Assembly (NCBI GenBank): GCA_021414045.1
Contig: JAIOPF010000062.1
Span: forward strand, 1-5,418
DNA length: 5,418 nt
From: Deltaproteobacteria bacterium
GTDB lineage: Bacteria; UBA10199; DSSB01
Direction: 5' to 3'
The translations under genes were made by a program, and so were the position numbers. The stretch's first letter is position 1. Every line of letters starts with the position of its first letter. Below are positions 1 to 5,418 of this stretch, piece after piece. The notes beneath the pieces were generated by a model. That model made no database searches, was not told the DNA's origin, and was given only the letters and a program-made list of their open reading frames with translations.

Positions 1-3000
1 GCATCGATGACCCGGCCGAAACGCTCGAGGTAGGCCCGGACTTCGTTTCCGGCCACGTCCCGCTTGGAATAGCCGACGCTGCCGATCTCCACGCCGTCAC
101 GAAAAACCTCACCAACAGAACCAGTCAAAGACAGCTTGGCCTTGTCGGAGAATTTGTCCAAATGCTCCATGTCGAAGCGCAGGCGGTCGCCCGGCCTCAA
201 GGTGACTCCTTCTTTAAGGGTGAGCCATCCCTTGGATTGCAACACCGCCACCGATTCGGGCGTTTCCAATTTGACCTCGCGGGAGACGAGGGCTTCGTCG
301 AAAGTACTGGCGAAATCGACGAAGTTGCCGCGGATGAAGAACTGGCTGTTCAATTCCACCGTCGGTTTTCCATCGCGGCTGAGGACACCGCGAACGCTGA
401 CGCGCTTGCCGCCGTCGACGTTGCGGATCTCGCGGATCCGCATCGAGGTGTCGAGCTGGTCGCCTTCGCGAAGCGGCCTCGGGTCCAAAACTCGGAAGCC
501 ATTGCTCAAATGCAGCAGGCGGAAAATATTCCCGTCGATGGCCTTGGGAAAGATCGTCTTGATCAGCGGCTCCCAGGCGGCGACGATGGCGAGATCCAGC
601 GGCGCCTGTAGTTTGTCTTGGCCTCGGTCCGTGTAGGCCTCCTGGCGATTTCCAACGGATTGAGTGAAGCGGCGAATGTCCTCGCGTCCCACGTGGTAGC
701 TCGACTTGAAGTCTTGATTCACGTTCAAGTTGCCAAGATCGGCGCGTCCGAACCATAGCTGGGAATAGAATTCCTTGATGCGATCGTTCTTGTCGCCCAT
801 CACCTCGTGGATCGGGGCGTTCCCTTGTTTCGGATTGTAACGGTAAAGGGTCTCGAGAGGCACCACCTCCGCCGGCGCTTCCGCGGTGGCGGGCTTGGGG
901 TGGTTAATCTTGACGACGAGGATATCCTCGACTTTCGAGATTTCCAACGCGGGAGTCCCCTCGGGAATTCCTGGAACGCGCATCATCGGATCGAAGATCT
1001 TCAGTCCGACGATCTCGTGATTTTTCACGTCATGGGTGACCTCCACCCTTTGACCGGGTCTAGGACGTAACAGCTGCTCCATGGGATTGGGACGCTTGTC
1101 CCTTCCTTGCACCACGCTGGGGGAGGTGATCAGGGCCCGCAGCCAGGAATATTCCCTATCGGCCAAAGCCTCCCGCCATTTTTTGGCTTCCGGCAAGGCT
1201 TGAATGTCATTAGGGATCTCATAAGAATGGCGAAGCGTTCCTTCGGCCTCATCGGGATGAACGCCGAGCCGGACTCCCGGAAGGTCCTTCTGGGTGACCT
1301 TCTCGATTTTCGGTCCGCCGAGGTATTCGACTCGGGGGATGGCATCGACATTGGGGTATTGGGCCTTCAAGGCATCGATGATCCCAGTGTTGATCCCGCC
1401 CAAAATCTGGCCAATGGGCTCGTTGGCTTCGGTGGTGTAACGCACGGCCACGGGGCCCTGCAAAATGGCGACGCGCTGGACATCCTGGCCCGCAATGGCC
1501 TCCAAATCCTCCGATTGCCAGAGAGAATCTTTCTTAAACCATAATTTTAAATCACCATCGATAACTGGTATAAAATTAACAGGTTTTCCAGGTCGCTTCG
1601 CGAGATTTAGAAAATGATCCACGTCTTCGGAGGCGATCAGACGCCCTTCCGCCTGAGGGTAGCGGGCAAAGAGCTCCTTCAAGAAGGCCTCAGGATCCGA
1701 CTCGAGTTGCTTGGGCGATTGGACGAAGGCCTTGGAATCCCCGCCGCGATGGAAGCGCTCTTCGGTTCGTACCGCGAAATCGAACACTCGATCGCGATAG
1801 GTGACATCGATCCATCGCCCCGCTCCCCCGTCCGTCTTCCCCGGAACGTGCATGAGTTCGACCATTCGGCTCAAGACCTCTCGGTAGGTCATCTCGGGCA
1901 GGTCGGCCACCCGTCCGTCGGCCTTCTTGCCGAAATAGACCTTTTGATAATCGCGATTCAGTTCTTCGATGATCTTAGGCTTGTCGGCGAGGATCTTCGT
2001 CGCGGCTTCCTTCGGTTCCTTGCTGAAATACTCGCTGTCATACTTGGCCCACAAAGCGATGCCCCGTGTGTCGAGCTTATGGATGGGTTCGCCTAATTCC
2101 GAGACGACGGTGCGAACTCCGCCCACCGGGCCCTCGTAGCTTCCTTCCCAAGTCTTTTGATCCTCGATTCCGGGAGCTTTGGCGATCAACTCCTTCGCCG
2201 CGGGCGAGGTCAGGGCTTCTTGCGAGGCCATCACCCGAGAGGCCACCAACACCGCGTCGAAGGGCATCGCGGGAAAGCCATACTTCTCGCTCCATTTTCC
2301 GGTCATGTAGGGGAGCGCGTCCTTCGCGTCGCCGAAACCGCTGCCGGCGACCACCGTGAGGTTTGGCAAGCGACGCATCGCCGCGTAAGTTTGGAGGATG
2401 GGATCGTCCATGTCTTCGTAGCTGTGATGGCCGCCGCCCCGTCCGCCGGTCCATTGCAGGATAATCTGGCTTTCGGGGTTGGCCTTGGCGATTTCGATCA
2501 CCTGGCGAATCGAGGCGATGTTTCCTGGCTTGAAGGAAACATGCTGAACCCCGCTGGCGCGCAAGGAAGCGAGCACCTCATTGGCGGTCTCCAGCGTCGG
2601 AACGCCCGCGGCCACCGTGATGCCCTCCATCGGCTTGCCTTCGCGGCGCATCATTTCGACCAAGGGATATTGGAAGCCCCAGAGATAGGCGTTCAAGTAG
2701 AGCAAGTTGGTGGTGACGCCTTCGCCTTCGGGAATGCGCTTCAGGATGGCGTCGACACGGTCGCGAAAATATTTTTCGGTATGCTGTCCGCCGCCGGCTA
2801 GTTCGCCGTGGAATCCGGCATTGGTGAAGGCAGCGACGATCTGCTCGTTCGCGGTGGTCGGCGTCATGCCCGCGACCATGACGGGAGGTTTCCCGAGTAG
2901 ACGGGTGAACCGCGTGTCCACCATCAAGCTTCCGTCGCCCAAACGAACCAGCTTGGGACCGAAATCCCTCTCCCAATTCGAGGCCTTTCGGACCGAGGCG

Positions 3001-5418
3001 GGATTCTGGTCGAACAAGACGGACTTGTCCAACAGGCCACGCTCGCCCTTGAGCGAGCCCGCGAGGATGACTTGCACGCCCGTTCCTTCCTTATTGCGCG
3101 CCGTGATCGCGCCGATGCCGACGGATTCGCCTGGGCCGAAATCGAGAACGTGGGTCACGCCTTTGCTCGAATCCACCTTTTCGGTGGCCATTTGCCAATG
3201 CACCGGCAAGACGCTCTGTTGATCGATCAATTCATTCAGAAGGCCGTCGCTATTCCGCAAATCCAGCCCGCTAAAGGTGTTGTAGACGGGTATCGCCAAA
3301 TCTCGGGCCGCGAAATCGATCCCTAGACGCCGCATGTCGCTTCGCAGCATCTCGGGAATTTTACTCATGTAAGGCGAATGGAATTCGGCCGAAACGGGGA
3401 AGTACTGGGCGACGAAGTCGAGTTTGCGCTTCGAATGCGGGACCCTGCCCTGCTCTTCATTGGGTTTGGCAGCGTCCTTGCGCATCGTCTGCAGCAGGCG
3501 GTGCAGCCCTTCAGGATGCCCCGAAACGACGACCGCTCGGGGGCTGTTGACGAGGGAAATATGCACTCGGCGGATTTCCGGCAAGGTCTTGTTCACCTTG
3601 GCGGTGTACTCGCGAACCGTCTCCATGTTCAGCTTCAGAAAATTCAACATCTGCGTCGGAGTGCCGTCACCGGCGGCGATGGACTCTCGGACGACATCGG
3701 GATGCAGGGTGGTCTCGGGGGAGACTTGCTGCATGCGAATGCCCTGCCAAAGCAGGTATTGGACCATCTTTTCGGTGTTGGTCAAAAACTCCCCTTCGGA
3801 AGCCGAGGAAGCGACGACCACCGAGGCCATCACCCCTTGGCTGTGGCCGGTGGTTCCCTTCAAGAGACCTCGCATCTCTCCCGGCGTCTTGCCGGTAACC
3901 TGGAGGGCCGTGAAATAATGCGCGAGCTGGGTAAGGCCGATCAGCGGCTGGCTGACGGCGCTGCTGGCCAGATATTTCTCGCTAGGCGCGGCTTCGGGAT
4001 TCTGGATCCAACTCAGGATGTCCAAACCTTCCGTATGAAATCCCTGAGCGCGGGCCTCGGGAGACTGCGCTTGAGCCTGTAAGGCCTTGGCAGCGACCTC
4101 GATCAGAGGACGGACTTGGGGATAGGTCTGATAAAGTGAGCGCAGCTCTCCGAAATAAGAATTCGCCTGTCCGCCAAACTGGGCGAAAAGACCAACCTCG
4201 CCTCGCGCGGCAGCCTCAAGAAGCGCCGATTTGGCCTGGCTTTCTTTTCCGCCCCGGCCGCTGGGAACCAATTCGGCCTTGGCTTCATAATAAGTCCGAA
4301 GAAGCTCCGCTTGGTTGGGAAGCCCGCGAGTCGCGACATGAATATCTTCCCCTTTCAAAACTCCGACTTCCAGCTGCGAAACGATGTCATGCATCAAGTC
4401 CAAGCGGCTATCGCCGGAAAGCCCCGGAGTTTTCACCTCACGGGCCAATTTCAGATAAGCGCCCAGAACCTCTATCGGAGTCTCGCCGACATCGCCCGGA
4501 CGCTTGGACCAGAGCGCTTCCGCCTCCGGCAGAAGGTGATCGGGGACCGTCACGTGAAGCGATCCCTTCTCCAATTCCAACTTCAGCCAAGTTCTCGGGA
4601 AGGAATTGCTGCCTTTCCCAACCGAACCGCCGGACGGAGAATTCAGGCCACCGTCTTCCCGCCCTTCCATCATCATGATGTGGTCGCGCGGACCAAGCGC
4701 TTCCGGACGCGAGGCCATCGTCGCGACAGGAGCCCCAACCGTCGCCAAGCGTGCGCCCTGCATCATTCCGCCCAACCATTGCGCGGGGGTCTGTTTCCCG
4801 CCACGCGGGGTGGAATCGAGGGCCTTGGTGTAGAGATTCGTCCGTATGCCCAGCTCCTGCTGGAATCGCGCGAAGCGCGCGCCCAGCATCTTGTTCCCCA
4901 AGTGGCCGCCGATGCCCATGCTCACCATCGACGCCAAGGTGTCCGTCACCGCCGTCGATCCGTCCACGTGAGGACGCAAGCCCACCTTCTCTTCCAGCTT
5001 GTGCGAGAACATCATCCCCGCGAACATCGAGCCCTGCCCGAAGGCCGCCTGGCTGAACTTCTGAAACCGCGTCAGCTGCGCCGCCTCCATCTCGCCGATT
5101 CCGTGCAGCTTCAAAAATCCCTGATTCCCCAGGTGGCCGAACACCTTCAAGGCACCCAAGGTCAAGCTCGCGCCCAACAAATCCTTCCCGACGCTGGCCC
5201 CGTCCCAAGACACGCCTCCGTCCGTCGCGCTGATCAGCGCCCGGCTCGATAGCGCGAAGGTCGGTACTTCCACCGCGAAACCCGCCAGGCTGGCCGTGAA
5301 CCGAGCTCCCGCGCCGCGAGTGAACCAGCTCCCCTCCACCGTCGCCGCCATCCTTCCCAAGACCGTCGCACGCGTCAGGCTATAAACCGCCGAGCCCAAG
5401 ATCATCGGGGCTATCGTC
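1..5418 (-). CDS. Type I fatty acid synthase, beta-subunit-like multidomain protein (internal fragment, partial at both ends)
   Basis: One frame is open across the whole window: 1805 codons, no stop, no frameshift. The translation follows the FAS beta domain order: starter acyltransferase, FMN enoyl reductase, central helical part, meander, dehydratase hot-dogs. Diagnostic motifs are GHSQG (524-528), FHSP (His680), HVLDFGPGES (756-765), VAGMTPTT (848-855), GGRGGGHHS (991-999), GEPIHKLDTRG near 1113, WFKKDSLWQSEDLE (1293-1306), ILQGPVAV (1318-1325) and LHLSNGF (1635-1641). The family makes acyl chains iteratively in the cytosol from acetyl- and malonyl-CoA with NADPH. An extension of at least 276 residues precedes the FAS part. 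Start and stop are outside the window: Met5 and Met27 have no well-spaced Shine-Dalgarno and sit in continuous coding sequence. No neighbour gene is visible. Family assignment is very secure from motifs; the exact product (housekeeping fatty acids or a specialised acyl starter) cannot be told from this fragment. Confidence 0.95.
3..302 (-). other. Segment joining the two dehydratase halves, cut by the window edge (residues about 1706-1805)
   Basis: After STFDEALVSREVKLETPESV comes VAVLQSKGWLTLKEG, then a beta-rich stretch including GDRLRFDMEHLDKFSDKAKL and GSVGEVFRDGVEIGSV. It ends in EVRAYLERFGRVID at the window edge. YLERFG matches the YLERNG that precedes the catalytic dehydratase hot-dog in fungal FAS beta, so the active half should start just beyond position 1. 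Confidence 0.75.
303..722 (-). other. MaoC-N-type pseudo-hot-dog of the dehydratase (residues about 1566-1705)
   Basis: This is the N-terminal hot-dog half of the FAS dehydratase, which dehydrates 3-hydroxyacyl-ACP together with a catalytic half further on. Seen here are the entry helix SSYHVGREDIRRFTQSVGNR, APLDLAIVAAWEPLIKTIFPKAIDG (1605-1629), LHLSNGF (1635-1641), PLREGDQLDTSMRI and the strand series GKRVSVRGVLSRDGKP, then ELNSQFFIRGNF (Arg1696). Spacing and motifs closely follow fungal FAS beta. No catalytic Asp/His motif is expected in this half and none is seen. Confidence 0.85.
723..1145 (-). other. First hot-dog-like part of the dehydratase region (residues about 1425-1565)
   Basis: It starts with SWLRALITSPSVVQGRDKRPNP and MEQLLRPRPGQRVEVTHD, which are conserved in FAS beta before the dehydratase. 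An Ala/Pro-rich loop (1507-1519) then separates it from PLETLYRYNPKQGNAPIHEV and NDRIKEFYSQLWFG (Trp1555), another strongly conserved signature. In fungal FAS this part is structural. PIHE around His1537 is the family's conserved API(H/S)E motif, not the catalytic NPIH motif. Confidence 0.75.
1146..1622 (-). other. FAS meander segment (residues about 1266-1424)
   Basis: The segment carries the highly conserved run PVNFIPVIDGDLKLWFKKDS (1279-1298), then LWQSEDLEAIAGQDVQRVAI and ILQGPVAV (1318-1325), then TEANEPIGQIL. These correspond to the beta-meander structural part of fungal FAS beta. The motif is closer to the fungal form (VQRVAILQGPVAV) than to the mycobacterial form I remember (IIPGTASVAG). 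The DNA coding for residues about 1280-1296 is strongly AT-rich compared with the rest of the gene. Confidence 0.85.
1623..2036 (-). other. Central helical segment of FAS beta (DUF1729-like, residues about 1128-1265)
   Basis: This segment follows the ER barrel as in fungal FAS beta. Recognisable pieces are IIEELNRDYQKVYFGKKADG, MTYREVLSRMVELM (Tyr1178) and RWIDVTYRDRVFDFAVRTEERF (Trp1202). It has no catalytic residues that I know of and mainly links the reductase to the dehydratase side of the complex. PGKTDGGAG before RWID is a variable loop in the family, not a nucleotide-binding loop. Confidence 0.8.
2037..2978 (-). other. FMN-dependent enoyl reductase (ER) domain (residues about 814-1127)
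   Basis: This TIM-barrel domain, related to 2-nitropropane dioxygenase, reduces the trans-2-enoyl chain with NADPH through FMN. It opens with NWERDFGPKLVRL and TRFTRLLGKPPVMVAGMTPTT (FMN-side loop, 848-855). ELAGGGQ, VAAGVPTLETANE and VSFKPG follow, then GGRGGGHHSYEDMDD (991-1005), whose paired His997-His998 matches the conserved histidines of the family. TVVAGSGFGDA, MPFDAVLVASRVM and GPVGGVRTVVSELGEPIHKLDTRG close the barrel. All recognisable motifs are intact, so it is likely functional. The stretch NLLYLNAYLWGFQYPL resembles actinobacterial FAS, while PNLTVVAGSGFG and the GEPIHKLDTRG end resemble fungal FAS beta. Confidence 0.93.
2979..4586 (-). other. Starter acyltransferase (SAT/AT) domain of FAS (residues about 278-813)
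   Basis: This domain moves the starter acyl group, usually acetyl, from CoA to the acyl carrier protein. Residues 278-400 match the helical N-terminal part of FAS beta, including GEDIHVATRGLP and LLRTYYEAKAEL. The catalytic part opens with LFAQFGGQANSYFGEL (410-425), where most relatives have GGQG. Next come LDILSWIQNPE around Trp470 and SQPLIGLTQLAHYF around 489-502. The nucleophile elbow is GHSQG with Ser526, and the partner histidine is His680 in PVSAEFHSPYM. The end is marked by IPVYNTFSGLDLR, LPVHWQMAT and THVLDFGPGES (755-765). Ser and His are both present, so the domain should be active. Acyl specificity cannot be read from these motifs alone. Confidence 0.92.
4590..4676 (-). other. 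Low-complexity Gly/Ser linker between the extension and the FAS part (residues 248-276)
   Basis: The segment starts with three methionines and continues with a Gly-, Ser- and Asn-rich run (GGLNSPSGGSVGKGSNS, residues 256-272). The composition suggests a flexible tether. The first segment resembling the FAS beta N terminus follows directly at about residue 278 (LKLELEKGSLHVTVPDHLL), so this marks the fusion boundary between the unknown module and the synthase. Confidence 0.55.
4893..4964 (-). repeat. Internal protein repeat, copy B (residues 152-175)
   Basis: This copy begins DGSTAVTD, continues with a Met/Ser/Gly stretch and ends in GHLGN (171-175). Against copy A it keeps the leading DG, the Asp at the eighth position, a following Leu and the closing GHLGN, and is three residues shorter between the leading Asp and the His. 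Both copies are followed by a basic, Phe-containing segment (FLKLHG; ARFARFQQ). Confidence 0.5.
5124..5204 (-). repeat. Internal protein repeat, copy A (residues 72-98)
   Basis: This copy begins DGASVGKD, runs through a Gly/Ala/Leu stretch and ends in GHLGN (94-98). It pairs with a second unit ending at residue 175, with the GHLGN motifs 77 residues apart. The DNA of the two GHLGN cores (5124-5138 and 4893-4907) is identical at 13 of 15 bases, while the flanks have diverged. This is an old intragenic duplication or a structural repeat, not a mobile element. Confidence 0.5.

Larger units (their letters stand above)
4590..5417 (-). other. N-terminal extension of unknown function (residues 1-276 of the visible protein)
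   Basis: These residues lie upstream of the first FAS-like segment and match no FAS domain I know. The composition is rich in Gly, Ala, Met, Leu and Phe, with short hydrophobic stretches (about residues 3-20, 43-60, 80-97, 118-132 and 158-178). Each is too short or too glycine-rich for a confident transmembrane helix. Charged amphipathic pieces such as LTRFQKFSQ and RFARFQQELG lie between them. Two related units centred on GHLGN occur within it. It continues past the upstream edge, so its full length is unknown. It could be a membrane-surface or assembly module that places the synthase near a membrane or other megasynthases; that is inference. I have an unverified recollection of similar segments in giant hypothetical proteins of uncultured deltaproteobacteria. 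Confidence 0.6.

Noticed and set aside
798..824. NAPIHEVM (around His1537) as the catalytic dehydratase NPIH motif
   Set aside because: In FAS beta this position is the conserved API(S/H)E structural motif before RIKEFY; the catalytic NPIH comes later, after YLER(N/F)G, outside this window.
1818..1844. PGKTDGGAG as a Walker A nucleotide-binding loop
   Set aside because: It lacks the GxxxxGK(S/T) spacing and sits in a variable loop between MVELMHV and RWID of the FAS central segment.
214..5208. Minus-strand frames in other phases (214-756, 1130-1351, 2077-2454, 2578-2976, 4103-4339, 4438-5208)
   Set aside because: They overlap the FAS frame out of phase and code for Arg/Gly-rich sequence without domains; the FAS frame is unbroken through each of them.
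136..5252. Long open frames on the plus strand (for example 1614-2096, 2157-2801, 3378-4082, 4311-5252) as separate genes
   Set aside because: They overlap each other and lie antisense to the FAS frame. Their translations show no recognisable domains and are rich in Arg, Pro, Ser or Gly/His as expected from antisense reading of GC-rich codons.
5337..5405. Translation start at Met5 (5403-5405) or Met27 (5337-5339)
   Set aside because: The frame stays open to the upstream edge. Only 13 bases upstream of Met5 are visible and they show no Shine-Dalgarno. The GGGAAGG before Met27 directly abuts the ATG, which is too close.
1..5418. Modular polyketide synthase or PUFA synthase
   Set aside because: The domain order and the meander and DUF1729-like signatures are specific to FAS beta. 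No ketosynthase, tandem ACP or PfaD-type stand-alone reductase layout is seen.

Overview
The whole 5418-base window is the inside of one very large gene read on the minus strand. One frame (codons starting at 5417 and running down to position 3) is open for 1805 codons with no stop, and neither the true start nor the true stop lies in the window. Residue numbers here count from the upstream edge (residue 1 = bases 5415-5417; residue n occupies bases 5418-3n to 5420-3n). There is no intergenic space, and I found no RNA gene, insertion sequence, CRISPR array or terminator.

The protein is a type I fatty acid synthase of the fungal beta-subunit / bacterial FAS-I family. Read from high to low coordinates it holds: (1) an N-terminal extension of at least 276 residues, rich in Gly, Ala, Met and Leu, with a twofold internal repeat centred on GHLGN, which is not part of any FAS I know; (2) a short Gly/Ser linker; (3) the starter acyltransferase with FGGQA, GHSQG (Ser526) and a downstream FHSP (His680); (4) the FMN/NADPH enoyl reductase with VAGMTPTT and GGRGGGHHS; (5) a helical central segment; (6) the meander segment with WFKKDSLWQSEDLE; (7) the first, non-catalytic hot-dog parts of the dehydratase. 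The window stops an estimated 40 or so residues before the place where the catalytic dehydratase motif (NPIH in fungal enzymes) would be expected. Malonyl/palmitoyl transferase, ACP, ketoreductase and ketosynthase modules, if present, lie beyond position 1 or in another gene.

The enzyme parts would act together on one acyl chain: the acyltransferase loads the acetyl (or another short) starter, the dehydratase removes water from the 3-hydroxyacyl chain, and the enoyl reductase saturates it.

Organism: DNA that looks about 60% GC by eye, G/C-ending codons, a 5.4-kb open frame without introns and an extension that is not fungal all suggest a bacterium. Yet the ER, meander and dehydratase motifs read more like fungal FAS beta than like mycobacterial FAS. 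An uncultured Gram-negative lineage of deltaproteobacterial type is my guess, at low confidence.
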